64,000 bases of DNA from Incurvaria masculella (GCA_946894095.1 OX335646.2:19152077-19216076), one strand, 5' to 3'; positions 12,368 through 26,380 are shown, counted from the stretch's first letter. Made by a program: numbers and translations. Notes: a model not told the origin generated them from the sequence alone.

Positions 12368-12873
12368 GACTACTGGACTTAACTGCTACTGGATAGAATT
12401 ATATTTCTGTGAAGGCTTGGAAGCAGTCTGGATACGCTCCGCAGTGCAACAAGGCCGCGGGTCGCGGTGTGAACTGATCCCAATACCATAGAGTAAACAA
12501 GGCCTAGATTGATCACGTCCATAGAATCGGCGTGCCTAACACAATTTGACCGAAAGTGTCTAGCCATCTATTGGAATTTGCGTAAATTATAATATGCCTC
12601 TATCAACCGAACGCGCGTGCAGACAATTTGTTACCTGAGCTAACTACAAAACAAATAAGTCCCAATGCAGGTAACAGATGACGCTTTCAAATCAATGGTT
12701 AGTTTGAAATCGATTTGTCTATACATACCTATGTCTATATGTATTTCTTGACATTAGAAAAATAACATTAAATTAAATATGACGTTAGAAATTATGCCAA
12801 TACCTAAATTTTGTATACGTCGCATGCACAAAGAATAAGCAGAATTTGAGTAACACGCCGGTGATATCATCTG

Positions 12874-13439
12874 CAGATGATCATACACTAAAGGAAGTTC
12901 AAAATCAAGTTACAAAAATAACTATTTATTTATACAACACCTAGAATGTTTATCGTTATGGTTACGCCAAGTTAGCAAGTTACTGAAACGCAAAATACTC
13001 AATAATTTATTATCTTCAAAATTAGCTTCTTCTTCTCATGAATAGAACATGAATGGAACAAATTGTCCTCATAATAGAACGTAATTTTGCGTTTCTACGC
13101 CTTCTTTTAAGAAATCGGGCACAAATCGCACTTCAAAAGTATATTTAGTTTAGTATCAGATGATCATACACTAAAGGAAGTTCAAAATCAAGTTACAAAA
13201 ATAACTATTTATTTATACAACACCTAGAATGTTTATCGTTATGGTTACGCCAAGTTAGCAAGTTACTGAAACGCAAAATACTCAATAATTTATTATCTTC
13301 AAAATTAGCTTCTTCTTCTCATGAATAGAACATGAATGGAACAAATTGTCCTCATAATAGAACGTAATTTTGCGTTTCTACGCCTTCTTTTAAGAAATCG
13401 GGCACAAATCGCACTTCAAAAGTATATTTAGTTTAGTAT
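12874..13439. repeat. Exact 283 bp tandem duplication
   Basis: CAGATGATCATACACTAAAG begins at 12874 and again at 13157; I found no difference between the two copies through GTTTAGTAT. Confidence 0.96.
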
Positions 13440-13587
13440 CAAAACATCATTAAATTTTGAAAAATTTTTAAATATTTATGATATTTATAATTTTATATAA
13501 TTAATAAAAAGAAAAACAATTTAACAAAAAAATTAAGGATGTACGTCGAAGTCACACATCCCACTCAAAAATAAAATTCCAAAGCCA

Positions 13588-14190
13588 GCTCGGCTCGTAA
13601 CTCAAGTCATGGGATCGATTCCTGCCCCATTCCATGCCACTTTATTTATCTTTCTGAGTTGAATAAGTGCATTTGTCACGAATGCGAACTGTTTCCATTG
13701 TTCGGAACCCATGTATAACTGTAGGTATCATTCCACTACTATTTTGGATAAATTATGGTCGAAGCGGCAATAATTTTTTTTTATGTTTTTCATCCATTTA
13801 AATGTAGCCGCGCTCATAAAGGGAAGGTCCGACGGCACGGCATCTAATTCCTTCAAAATTCAAAATTCATTTAATCCGTGATTTGAGTTGATACGAAATA
13901 CAAACCAGTTTATCACATCGTCAAAATTATTAGGTCTACATAATATACATCTCAATCAATTAAAGTCAATCAAATCAAGTCAATTACATTAAATCAGTAT
14001 AAATCACTTAACATTCATGAAATCAATTAAATTAAATAAGTAAATGAATTATTTAAACAGAATAAAAAATTGAGTGGAATCATTAGTAAAAATTATTGAA
14101 AATACTTTAGGTCATAAAAATTCTTTGTAAGCAGAATGCGTCGGGAATGCGGTGTGTTGAGCGAGCTCATGACGGTGGGTGTGGGTGCAT
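13588..14190 (+). mobile_element. SINE (family S) interrupted by another insertion
   Basis: The SINE runs to CTAATTCCTTC at 13854 and resumes at GGGAATGCGGTGTGTTGA (14143). Between is about 290 bp of AT-rich sequence. Confidence 0.8.
13855..14140 (-). mobile_element. AT-rich insertion within SINE, possibly a non-LTR 3' end
   Basis: Begins AAAATTCAAAATTCATTTAAT, like the (AAATTC)n end of the retrotransposon at 27459. No coding part is visible. Confidence 0.5.
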
Positions 14191-16392
14191 TAACATTTAA
14201 AACACTTAAATAATTTTGAATTGATTGTGTTACAATATCCTCAACAAAATTTGGAATATATGTTTTAAATATTGGGACAATGAAGAAAATGAATGACCTA
14301 AATAAATAGAGGGTATTTCATTAATGAATTCAATTAAGAGCAGGCTACGGGCGACGGTATAAAGATCCGGCATAAAGTTTAATATAATATCTTCCCGGTG
14401 CGGACAAAAGATGGCGTTGGTGATAATTTATGTTATGAGCACAGCTAACGGGGTGGGGCGGTTTGCGGCGGCAGGGGGAGGGCTTTTATTTCACGGTCTT
14501 TATTCTGGCTCCCGTAAAACGGGCCAATGAAAAGCAGTTCCGCAAACTCAGCTGCAGAACGCTACACGGGCTATTGAGATTTAATTAGGATCGGCCATTT
14601 ACCTCCTTTCTGTGCTTGTTTCTTTCTCGTATGCACGTTTCAACAAAAATGTTTTTTTGAAGATAGTAAATGAACTGATATTTTTTTAGGATAGGCCGCG
14701 CAGGGGCTATTCTAGCAAACAACAGTAAGGAAGGACGGCAGGTTAGCCACTTTAAGTTATAGTAAATACACTGACGGTATCGCCGGCCAGTCAGTACGCT
14801 CACGAATCCGCTCACTCCTGATATCCTCAAGATTAAACGACACTATGAACACGTAAGAACTGTACTGCAAGACGCCATTTAGTGCAGCAGTCATTCGATG
14901 TCGCGCGTCCCGAATGCGTAAGCGAACTTACTACCAAGAAAAGACCTTAACTACCTACAGATATTCTATTGCCTTTCCTCATCACCCCAAGGGTTGACTG
15001 AAAGAGATCACTCTTAGTGCGCCTTTGGGCGGTGTAGTTTTCTCTGTAATTGTATTTATCTCTGTGCTCAATAAAGAATGTATTAATTCATTCGTTGAAA
15101 AGAATACGAAAAAGGAGAAACCTGGCAAAGTTCCTTGTCGGATCCTCTTCGCCAGAAGGCAACCGAGAAAAAAAGAAAATCATTTTGACGAATCCGAGTG
15201 TGTAATATACATCTAATTGAGGAAATAAAGAAACTGAAACTGAAACTGAATTGAAACTGATAAGTTTCTGTCCCCACTATCGATGCAATCAAAACGCGAA
15301 GTTTGCCATACTCTTTAAGCCATTGAACAGTTTTCGTTAATCCATGTTTCCATTTTTCATATAAAAATAATGAATGTCATTTTTACATTTAAAATTTGTA
15401 ATGCAAAAGATCCTTTTTTTATTAAATAAAAAAAATCATGCAACACAAAACAAATTACGAAAATAGCAGTATGAAGTTCAGTTTTGACTTACTGTGGCGT
15501 TTCGCTAAGAGTATGTATAAGCTTAAGAGGTAAGTTACAAATATTTTCTTTCTTCGTCAGTCTTTACAAAAGTGAATATCTTTAACCGAAACACACGTGT
15601 TTCACTCCGGCCTAGCGACCCAACATATCGCCCTCGCTAAATATTTCCTTATACTTAATACATTTCTATTAAAGGTTATTGAAATCATCTGCATCATCTT
15701 TTAAAAGCATGAACGGTCTATAGACCGCCTCAATAAATTATGGTAAGAGCGCAATTAAGAGCCATCTAGCGGCGGGGCGGCGAAGCTATTAGCATCCCGA
15801 CTCCAAGTCACATCCGCCGATAAGAGAAATTTATTTGCGGGATGATACCACCCCTAACCCCGCGCACCCATCTTTGGAAAGTCGACAAACCAGTAGGTCG
15901 ACAAGTTGCGTCGACATAACAATCGAAATCACGTATCACAATCATAGGCAGCTTCAGTGATCATAAACACATTTGAATATGACCACATGAAGTTTTTTTG
16001 TGTGCACTCTTTTTTCAGGCAGCAAAATTCCTTAAAATCATAGCCGGAAAGCCAGCATATTTTTTCTATTCTGTTCAAATTGTAATTTGGAGAGCTCTTT
16101 TTATGTTCGCATATCTGTTATTGTAATGTTAAGAACGGCTCGTAAGCTATGCTCCCCATACAAACGTAGTTTACTAATAATTTGGAAACCGCTGCTCCAA
16201 TTAAATTGATATTTAATATCTAATATCGGGTAACAAATATCTGTGTCTGCATGCTTTTGTTTTTTTTTTGAAAAATCCAAACTGAATGAAATGAAAGCAA
16301 AAAGATAATCTTCATACGAATTTTGTTTTCGTATGAGGCGAAATTTTCAGGTACTTACGGGCCGACCTTAAATGAGCGGTTTATTGACAAAA

Positions 16393-16940
16393 TGGGTGGC
16401 CCAACCCGACGGGACTAACTCATTGGCGGGCACGGTACAAAACTGTGCAGTTGCGCTCTGGGACCTTCTCTGTTTCAAAGAAAAAGACAGGCTCCGTGAT
16501 GAGGAAGATGCAACATGTCCACAAAAAAGACAATATGCATAATGTATGATTTGGTAAGATTTACGAAAATTTTAATTACAAAACGACTTATAGCTAAAAG
16601 TAAACCACGACCGCTGTAGTCAAAAATCTAACAAAAGCCACATTGATTATAAATCTTAATTAATCAAGCTATGCCTGATGACTAATCTTTTTAAGATGTT
16701 CTTTCTTTATCATTGCGTAAGCCACCTCCAAAGTTATTTTATAAAACGCGCGAAAAATTTGAACTTTCGGACCTTATAACTTAGAAACCAAACACAATTT
16801 TACAATGCCAACGGTCATCAGACATCTAGCTCATTCAAATAAAGCAATTTTTAGCAAAATTTGGGATCTCTGACAAGAAATATGGGCGTGATCTTTTTAC
16901 CCCGTTTGTATGGGGAGTTGAGCGGGGTGGCCCACCTTAA
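16393..16940 (+). mobile_element. TTAA MITE (family M), left TTAA lost
   Basis: Body matches the family throughout. The right end is GGCCCACC|TTAA; the left begins GGGTGGCCCAACCCG without TTAA. Confidence 0.88.
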
Positions 16941-17384
16941 GACAGCCCCTTCTTGTTATTTCATGCATTAAATTTATCAAATGTAAGCTTTTGACTATTC
17001 CAAGTGTTACCTGCGTCCCAAAGGAGGAACATAAATACAATAACATACAGTAGCTAGGGCATAACGTATTGCTTTGGAGACTCTGACATAGGCGTTCGGA
17101 GGTGTGAAATTGGCAGCGCATGAATTTTGCATTTAGGCGCTACCCTCCTCGCCGGTCCTCAAAAAAAAAAGGCCGGGGATGGAGGTAACAGAGGGAGATG
17201 AAGATGAGTTTTGTCACTTGTCACTATATGGTATGCGAGCAAACCATGCTCTAATGCTAGTGTTAAAAATTAACTTAAAATATGAGCTTTCGCGTTTTTA
17301 AAACCCTTTCGTTAAAGAAAGGTTTTTATTGTGTAAAAATATGAATAACAAGAAAACAAAACTTTGTTTTTAAATTTATGCTTT

Positions 17385-17748
17385 CCATGTCAGAGGTCAT
17401 GGCTTCCATCCCCGCCCCGTTCATGCACCGCTTTCTTTCTCTTTCTGATTTGTTTTAGTACCTTTTTTCAGGAATACAAGCTGTTCGGAACCCATATAAA
17501 ACTGTAGATGCCCACTTTGCCTACTAGGAGGTAGAGTTAAGCCCGCCCGTGTTTGTATCATCGCATTGGATAAAAAGATAGTTGAAGCCGAAATTAAACA
17601 TTGTCCGTATTTTCCATTCAGATCAATTTAATCGTGCTCACAAAAATCCTAACATGGGACCCAATCCCTTCGAGAATACGATGTGCTGGGCTGAAATCAT
17701 GACGGTGGGTGTGGTATAGCCACCAATGTCCGGTTTCATAAAATGTGG
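17385..17748 (+). mobile_element. SINE (family S), degenerate
   Basis: Contains TGCACCGCTTTCTTTCTC, ATATAAAACTGTAGATG, GCATTGGATAAAAAG and GACGGTGGGTGTGGTATAGCC. Confidence 0.85.
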
Positions 17749-18830
17749 CAGTCTACTTATTGTCTGCTATAGAAAATGTATTTTTCACGGTCATTTTATA
17801 ATTTTCAGAAAATTATATAACTATACATTTGTAGCATAGGAATGCAGCATTGTTTTAACCGGTCAGAATATACATATCTTTTAAACCATCATAACCGTTT
17901 TCACACTAAGTATTCTACTTGTTTGGTGGTAATCGAATATAAAGTTCTCACTCTTACAAGTTCGTTCGCTTCCCTTTCGGCAACGACACTCTGCAAAATG
18001 TTGACATAATCATAAACTTTTACGTCCGCATCATCTATCCGCTCGCTAGCCAAATTCTAGACGTCCATACTAGCAGCAGGAATTTGAATGTTGTGCGGTC
18101 TTCGGTTGCCTACAATAACATTAGAGAGCATTAGCCGTTCTGAATAATAGATGGCGCTGAACGTGTCGAGCGGGGGGGGAGTGCGGGGCGCGGGGAGGGA
18201 GCGCCAGCGAGCGGGACAGGCTCTAGCCGGCGCGCGGTGAATCGGGAAGTGGCGTCTCCACTCGAATTACCTTCAGCGTGGGGGAATTTAGGCAATTTGA
18301 AATGAAACACTGTGGCAATAACTCACTTCGGGAATTTCATAACACATTTAATTACTCGCAGCAATATCTCGAAATTCAGTTTGTGGTGCCTTTGCGACGA
18401 TTTTCAGCAAAAAATATTTGTGAAAGCAGATTTTGGTTTTTATCGTTCAAAATATTTTGTCATAATAACTGGAATTATCTTTTTCGCATTATCCTTAGAA
18501 GAATTCCGATTTTAGGTTCCTCAAAAATGTAAGTGTCTGTCCAAACCAGTGTTCTCATTTAGAAAATAATTTTGAAGGCCGAATTCATTGCCATTTTAAA
18601 GTTGTTGGCGAAATGCGATTTAGATGTTAGGAATGTGTTCGGCGTGGAGCGAAACGCTCCAGTCCAAACGCAATGAAAAAGACAGCGATTAATTTCATAA
18701 TCAGCAATCCTTGGAATTCTTTAACAAACGTATTTACGCCTTTTTTTCTCCTTTAGCGGACAGAATGGTGAGGAACAGGCTGCCCGAACACTAGAGACAA
18801 CGGAAGCACTAATGCGACGTTTTGACCTTT

Positions 18831-19420
18831 TTAACCGACGTCAAAAAAGGAGGAGGTTCTCAATTCGTCTATATGTTTTTTTTTGTTTTTTTTTTATGTT
18901 TGTTACCTCGTAACTTTTGCCTGGGTGAACCTATTTATTTTTTTATATTAAAGCTGTTGCTTCCCATGGGACCGCCATTTTTTGTTTTTTTTTTGTTTCA
19001 TTAATTTGGCTTAGTTCTGACAATGATATCCATGAGAAAATCATACAAGTCTTAAATTGGTATTAAGATGTGCGCGACAAATGGATGAAACGCCATACAT
19101 ATAACGCCAACCGATTTCGATGAATCTTTTTTATTGGAAAGGACATGTACAAATTAGATAGTGTATTTCAGATTCACTAAAAATTACAGAAAAAACCGAC
19201 TTCAAAGAAAAAGCACTAAAAAGTAAAAAAAATAATTGCCATTTTTGTAGTTACGATTATTGTTATTTTTTGAGTCGGTGTCAGCCAAGGTAGCCAAGGT
19301 TCTCTTGACTGGCGCAGCGCGTGCCCGGCTAACACCGACTCAAAAAATAACAATTATCGAAACTACAAAAATGGCAATAATTTTTTCTACTTTTTAGTGC
19401 TTTTTCTTTGAAGTCGGTTA
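18831..19420. mobile_element. Foldback repeat (family E), 590 bp
   Basis: Bounded by TTAACCGACGTCAAAAAAGG and TTTGAAGTCGGTTA. The 3' part (19193-19420) is a near-perfect inverted repeat with ~93 bp arms around TTCTCTTGACTGGCGCAGCG. Confidence 0.9.
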
Positions 19421-20049
19421 TTTTTTTTTTTTGTAAATTTTTTTTTTCTTATTTATCGAAAAAGTAATTGTGAATCATTTCTATTAAATCATGTTACAAG
19501 TAAGCGGTGGTGAAAAATGGGGATTCAGGTAGTTACAAATATGTTTGAATAATAAATATAATTTATCGCATGTGTCAATAAAAGACGCGACTCTTTCTTA
19601 GGGACCTGGCCACTGGTCAGAACATCATACGGAAATCTTATTCATTCATTATTTAAATTGATCTCAAAACATTATTATTTAAGTCATTTTCTCGCATTTT
19701 AGCAACGAGATAATATAATATTGTGAAACAGCTTTAAGTAAAGACGTATTTATAATATGACTCCCGTCGAAGTTTTCTGTTCGGTTATCATCATCTGTGT
19801 TGGATCGTGTACACATAATGGAAGAAAACAAACGAATAAACGAATTCATGGAAAGGTGCTTTAACAATATTTTCTTTGCTGGAAGTGACAAACGGATCAT
19901 TCGTGCCTGGCATATACATACAATAAAACGAGCTCCTTACATAATTCATTCTTTGCGATACCATTTCACGTGTCATAAGTCGTTTCATGTGATATCCTCG
20001 GTGTTCGATTTTCTAGGCGAAACAACATTGGGAACCATTGTGTTCTGGA

Positions 20050-20275
20050 TGGGTGACTGGCCACCCATTGAGGTGTTTCTGTTACACGTAAAACTTTAGC
20101 ACCCCTTCCTAACTTAACTATTAGGTTGTACTGTTAATCCCAAACGAGGCAATGAAAATGGTTCGTGTTTTCCACCCAATTTAGTCGTACAATGTAAGGA
20201 AAGTCCTGGCATGTCACCTAGTTAGGCTAGTATCATGACAATAGGTGTGGGGTCCATGTCTAGTTCATGAAAACA
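20050..20275 (+). mobile_element. SINE (family S), highly degenerate
   Basis: ACACGTAAAACTTTAGCACC, CACCCAATTTAGTCG, AGTCCTGGCATGTCACCTA and GGTGTGGGGTCCATGTC align in order with the SINE body and tail. Confidence 0.6.
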
Positions 20276-21449
20276 TTACGAGAGATGTCGTGGGACACCC
20301 GGTAGGAACGAGATTATTTTCGCTGTATTAGGTATTTATTACCTCAAGGAACACTATAAAGACGAAAAAAATATTTCACAAGCGCGAATTGTTTTACACG
20401 AGATTAGGCCTAAGCGCGTGATAACAGTCGACTGCGTTCAGTTTAATAAGGACGTAAGCAAAACAACTTTAATTTATATTTAGAAATATCTACAACGAAT
20501 TTCGATAATCAAAAAAGTAAATCTGGAGATTAATGGTCTAGCTATAATTTAAAGATAAAACTGTCTCAGGTGCTTTGTGTTTTTAAATTAGACAAATATT
20601 CATAAATTTTCATAAAAAAGTTTGAACACAGAGAATGAACATCAGATAATTACTGTTATGGGTTTCAGATATAGCTTGACCATCAATGCATCTTTTGTGT
20701 TTTGAAAATTCTAAAATAAGTACCTAGTAGTTATTTTTAAACATAATAAAATATAGTCCTTATGGAACTTAATGCAATCAGGTGTTATCACGCCCTTCAA
20801 TCACTTAACTAGACGTCAATTTAAATTAAATAGACGCACACTACTCCAGAGCGCTTCGTTTATATGAAATTAATTTAAAAAAAATGCATTATGGCCGTAA
20901 GGTTGACACTAATGGCTGTCTTCTTTTTCATAAAGAAAAAGACAAGCGAAGAAAGAGACAAGTAACGTTGTTATCTTTTCGGCTGTGAAGTAATATGGGT
21001 TGAAGAGTCTGAGGCAGTTCAGGCAGCAAAAGTTTCGCTCGAACACTTTTTCACGTGCAGCTCCCATCCGCCGAAAGCGCGGAAAGGAACATTTTCGAAA
21101 AAACAAATACTAAATGAGTCGCGTATTTGTCTTTGAACTAGGCACTCGATTCCATTCAACATTTGCGGCAAGCCGAAACAAGATTGAGGCCCCTACTCTC
21201 ATAACTCAGGCGTCCGTGGCGTGCGATATTTCACGCCCGCCGCCTTATTAAGTGTATCCACAGAGATGTATTACTTAAGCCGGCTTGGCGAAGTTATTGT
21301 TAGTACTTAAGTTGATTGTCATTACTGAAACTTTATCCCGAGCGCCGCGCCGGGCTGAACTGCCGCAGCCGCTGAAACCGTGGCATACAAATGAGAACGC
21401 GCGCGGGGGCGTTTATACCTGTACACACACACATACATACTATCACGCT

Positions 21450-21710
21450 CACTGAAGAGAAAGGTAGGAGAATATGCCATATGGTCAAAGCGACGATATA
21501 ATCGTATGGGAATCCGGCAACGCGAATATGTCACACAATCATCACAATGTCCTCTAAAAATGCGTTCATTAGGTCAGGTCCTTTCCACACAAACTCTCCA
21601 AGACGTCTGCGACATGTTTGCATGTGGTATGTATGTTTAAGTAGGGTTGGTAGTTTTTGAAAATTGGTGACAGCGGGTAAGCGCGCTAGATGGCCTATCT
21701 ACTTCCTTTT
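21450..21710 (+). repeat. Repeat family L, copy 1
   Basis: Aligns with 32870-33010 plus 33294-33420 (GGAATCCGGCAACGCG, AAAATGCGTTCATTAGG, CCACACAAACTCTCCAAG, GTTTTTGAAAATTGG). It is uninterrupted and so shows the empty site of the G-family insertion. Confidence 0.7.
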
Positions 21711-21844
21711 AATCTATGATCATGCCCATCCCCGATGCTTCCTCTATAGACATACATATTTTCATATATGCTCTACTATCACGGGTGCTACTTAACTGAC
21801 ATTTATGATATATTACTTTGTTCTATTCTTGATATGTTTTCCTA

Positions 21845-22030
21845 GGCCGCCCGGGCACGACACTTCTACTTTAAGCGACTCCAAGCTTATAGTAGTGCAG
21901 GGACTTGCCTTGCATGCCAGAGGTTCAAATCCCCACCCCATTCGTGCACTTAATTCCTTCGGGATGCGGTGTGTTGGTCAAATATCGTGACGGTGGGTGT
22001 GTACTAGCCATTCATGTCAGTTCCAAAAAT
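21845..22030 (+). mobile_element. SINE (family S) with central deletion
   Basis: Head (CATGCCAGAGGTTCAAATCC) runs directly into tail (TAATTCCTTCGGGATGCGG, GACGGTGGGTGTG). Confidence 0.8.
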
Positions 22031-24216
22031 ACTTGCATCTGCTTCAATCATGCCCATCCAAAAATCATTCTTTGTAAATTCGTTTCGACGAAACGTTTGT
22101 TCGCTATGAAAATACCGTCGTTCACTTAGTTTTCAGTGAAACCGAGTAAACTGTTATTCGATCAATGAAATTCAAAAATATTACTGCAAAAATCATCCAA
22201 TATAATCGCATCGAAGAAAATTTCTGATTTTACTTGTTTATCAAAATTATATTGTACCGATAAATCTTGTCAAACAGGATGGTTTACATTTCTGGTTTCT
22301 CCTAGTATGTACTACCAGACATTTGTTTATTGATATTATTGTATTTAAATACTTCATGATCATTAAAAAGCAATAGGTATCTTGTCCCACCTAGAAATAA
22401 AAAATGGAGAGAAAATAATTACATAATACGGTACAAAAAATTAAAATTAATTTATATTGAATTTGAATAAAATTCATTGGGCGTGCATGTGTTAGGTATA
22501 CGCTGTTACAATTTGCTCCACCTGTTACTATCACGAACATTAACCTCACAGTAGGGCCTTTGAAGCATCGAGTTACACTGCTTTGAAGTGAGTAGGGTCC
22601 ATATTTTCTCTCAAGTACTGCATGGGTTAAAAGGTGCTTCCGACAAGTTGTCACGCTTCACCGTAACTAACCTTATGCTTAGGATCTTCTCATACGTTTA
22701 ATTAAGCAATGACTTTAACCAAATAAGGAAGTGTTTACATACGTGGGATCACCACTCGTGTAAACCTACTCAAACCTTGCAGTATATGTATACTGTATTG
22801 CATCAATATTTATACTTTTGGATGCGGAAAATGCTTGACATAGTTTAAAGACGAAGCACTTGTCAATTCTACCATTAAAAACACACAAGAATTCATAATC
22901 ATAGCAAGAGGCTATATTTAGGCAGAAATAGGTTAATACCTAATTGTTTTTGTAAATAATAGAAGCAGACATTATTTTTGTGGCTTAAGGAAACAAAATG
23001 AATTGATTGAATTATCAAGATATGAAACACAAAAAAAAAATGTATGTTACCGAAATGCGTCGCCGAAAATTTCCAATTTCTAATTCATCTACTTTTTATG
23101 GAACTTTCTTCCATAAGATAGGAACAACTTACCTCCCAAGACAACTGATCTGTACAACCAAAATTAACTTAACGAGAACTACAAACCCATTCAGAATGTT
23201 AATTGAGTACTCCCTACACAAGTTTGTAATTCCAGACTTAGGGCACCGTACAGCTTAGGCTTTTCGGCGTCCTAAGTCTAGAATAGTGTTCGGCAACGTG
23301 TGAGAGGAGAAAAGCAATAGCAAGCAATAAACTTTCATTTGTAAATACCGCTATCGAAAGACTGAAGTCTATTACTGCAATAGTTATACAGAGACTGGAG
23401 GCGCAATTAATAATTTGGCGGTACCGACGAAAGTTTAATTAAAAGTTCATTCGTTTTGAAAGGCTGAATATTTTGGGCGAAAGTATATTCTCTAACCGCA
23501 ACGAACAACAGCGACTTAGACACAACCACACCCCAAACCGCAACTTTACAAAACGGAAGCCCGCTTATGTCTCCGGGAGCGCGTGTTTGCCAACTTGGCG
23601 AGGCGGCTCCTCGCTTCCCGGGAGCTACGCTTTATCATCTCCCCAAATAAATAAAGTCTGCAATTACTGAGCAAATAACACTTTAAATGCCAGCCTTAGC
23701 GAGCCTTCGAGTTTAATTAAAAGTGTAGGCTTTCTTTTTTAATTTTACGTACTTCACTCCTTTCTTTTCGTTTGCAGAACAAATTGGACTTATTCATTAT
23801 CAATATTGCTCGTTTAAGTATTTTATGGGGATTACTTTGTCTCTAGTTCTAATTTTAACATCGTTATCATATATTCTCCGATTCACTTTTTTAGTAAGAT
23901 TCATAGGTCATAAGATTTTCATGCATTATAGACGGTTATTTTCTAGAATAACATAGAAATATACATACAGGGTGTTTGGGACACAATCACAATAAATTTA
24001 ACCAAAAACTCAATTTCGGATTCTAAAAACACCTAGGTACATCATTTTGAAAAACTTTGCAATGAGTAAACATACAAAAATCAAGTGTAAAACAGGTCTA
24101 ACGCGATCAGGTGACGCTCAACCGCGCACCTCGCCTCCCTCGCCTCCCTCGCGCCCCCGCGCCGCCTGCCGCGCCGCTCTTAGTGAATAAGTACATTAGG
24201 TAGGTACAAGCGCTAT

Positions 24217-24746
24217 TTGGTACTCACACACAGACGACCGCCTTCACAGCCTGTTTTCTATGTGGTCGCCCTGCATTCCAATGCACATTTCGTAGCGCCG
24301 TATCAGGGAGCCGCGAACTCTTCTGGAGAAAAGACCGTCAGCGGAGTCTGCTCGAAATTTGTTGAACGCGTCAACGAGCCTCCCTCGCATAAGGTCGGCA
24401 TTAACACACCCCGTTTTAAAAACAAGGTCTTGTGCTCAATCCAAACCGATTACCGGCCACGCAAGTACTGGATGTCGGGTTTTGCCAAAAATAAGCCAGC
24501 ACTTCCTCCTCTCGAGCAATAGCAACCTCGCGGCCCGCACCCTCCCCTTCCGGCACGACACTTTTGTTTTCACGCACACGTTGCACAGCTTGCAAAATAA
24601 GATTGCCGTTTGCTGGTGTTCAGCGATTAGGAAAACGTTCGCGGTACATACGCAGAGCTTGATGGGCGTTTTAATCCGTACTCGTACTCCCCGTATAACA
24701 GTATCATATCCATGTACTCTTGCGAGGTAAACACGTGCCGTGGCAT
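24217..24746 (-). pseudogene. Transposase remnant with DUF4817-type helix-turn-helix
   Basis: On the minus strand from ATG 24746: MPRHVFTSQEYMDMILLYGE and a Gly/Tyr-rich run, a stop and frameshift, then EVLAYFWQNPTSST. This is the N-terminal HTH (DUF4817) of insect Tc1/mariner-like proteins. The region near 24220-24360 reads as the usual C-terminal tail (RRYEMCIGMQGDHIENRL). The DDE catalytic core is absent, so the gene is internally deleted as well as frameshifted. Confidence 0.8.
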
Positions 24747-24763
24747 GATTACGTACAATCGCT

Positions 24764-25314
24764 TTAAGGTGGCCCAACCCGCTCATCTCCCCATAGAAAA
24801 GGGGAAAGAAGATCACGCCCATATTTCTTGTTAGAGATCCAAAATTTTGCTCAAAATAGCTTTATTCGATCGAACTAGATGTCTGATGACCATTGGCATT
24901 GTAAAATTGTGTTTGGTTTCCAAGTTATAAGGTCCGAAAGTTCGCATTTTTCGCGCGTTTTATACAATAACTTTGGAGGTGGATTACGCAATGATAAAGT
25001 AAGAACATCGTAAAAAGATTAGTCATCAGACATAGCTTATTCAATCAAGATTTATGATCTATTTGGTTTTTGTTAGATTTTTGACTACAGCGGTCGTGGT
25101 TTACTTTTAGCTATAAGTCCATTTTTTAAATAAAATTTTCGTAAATCTTACCAAATCATACACTATGCACATTGTCTTTTTTGTGGGCATGTTGCATCTT
25201 CCTCATCACGGAGCCTGTCTTATTCTTTGAAACAGAGAAGGTCCCAGAGCGCAACAGCACGGTTTTGTACCGTGCCCGCGAATGAGTTAGGCCCGCCGGG
25301 TTGGGCCGCCTTAA
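24764..25314 (-). mobile_element. TTAA MITE (family M), nested in a Tc1/mariner-type element
   Basis: TTAA on both sides, 551 bp. It sits in the leader of the transposon at 23968-25696. It is almost the exact reverse complement of the copy at 48210-48760; I noticed one substitution. Confidence 0.95.
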
Positions 25315-26380
25315 CACAAATAAACACAAAAGTCACAAGTACAAATAACTGAACACGTGCGGACGCGGCGCGGCGTGGCGAGTACACGGCACAATGCCGG
25401 CGCTTGCGCAGGCGACTGAAATTCAAAAAATCCCCTATTTCACCCTCCTCCTCCGCCGCGCCCCCCGCGCCGCCAGCGCGGCCCGCCCCCGCCTCCCGCA
25501 GCCTCCCCCCGCCGCAGTACTTCAGCACGCCGCCGCGCCGGCCATTAAGGTACGGTTATTTTGGAAAATCCATGAAATTTGAATGCGTATATCTCATAAA
25601 CTAGCAGAGATAAAGACATGCGGTTTTCACTGTTAGCCTATATTCACATATCTCAATACCCGTTTTAATTTATTGTGATTGTGTCCCAAACACCCGTATA
25701 AAATTGATAATTTTAGATTTAATCGTAATATATTTCGTAAGAGTGTTCAGTGATGCTATAGTTTATATAGTATATTAACCAATTATGGTCATAATAGATT
25801 GGAATTATTCCAAATATGTAAAAAAAAATGCAATCTGTCCATGGGTTTTGAGGGTACGCCAACCATTACTTATGCATTATTAAATTAGATGTTTATGGTT
25901 AGGCCAAAGCGTTAGATTGATTTTATTCCGGTCAGGTACGTAGTACCCGTAACGTAGAGCCTGTTTGAAAAGATGTGTGACTGTAGATGAAGCGAAATAG
26001 GTGTGCTGTGATCTTACCGTATGGTGCTCTATCATATCTGCCCACCCTTCCGGGAAAGTGGCTTTAAGGTATGCATGTATTTAGGTTAGATTTATTGAAG
26101 TGATACTTTTGTTAAAGTATCTGCTGATCTGTGATATGAAAGTTACAAAATTGAGCATGTAACCCAGGCATACCGCAGAAAATACCGCAGGCATAGAATA
26201 AATCCGCAAACCTCTATTCTGGGTCTTTTGGTTTTTCTTATCTTTTTTACAAAGATGAGTCTCTGAAATATGCACATTAATATTCTGTGAAAACATTCCT
26301 TTACCCAACCAATACGCTAAGCTTGCTAAGATGGTTCTAGAAAGTTCAAGCGACGTGGTAAGCGAAAAATGTTAACAACG

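Larger units (their letters stand above)
23968..25696 (-). mobile_element. Tc1/mariner-type transposon, internally deleted
   Basis: Inverted ends CAGGGTGTTTGGGACACAAT and ATTGTGTCCCAAACACCCG lie next to TA on each side (23966-67, 25697-98), as for IS630/Tc1/mariner elements. On the minus strand a GC-rich leader (25330-25550) precedes an ATG at 24746. A TTAA MITE is nested in the leader. Confidence 0.88.
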
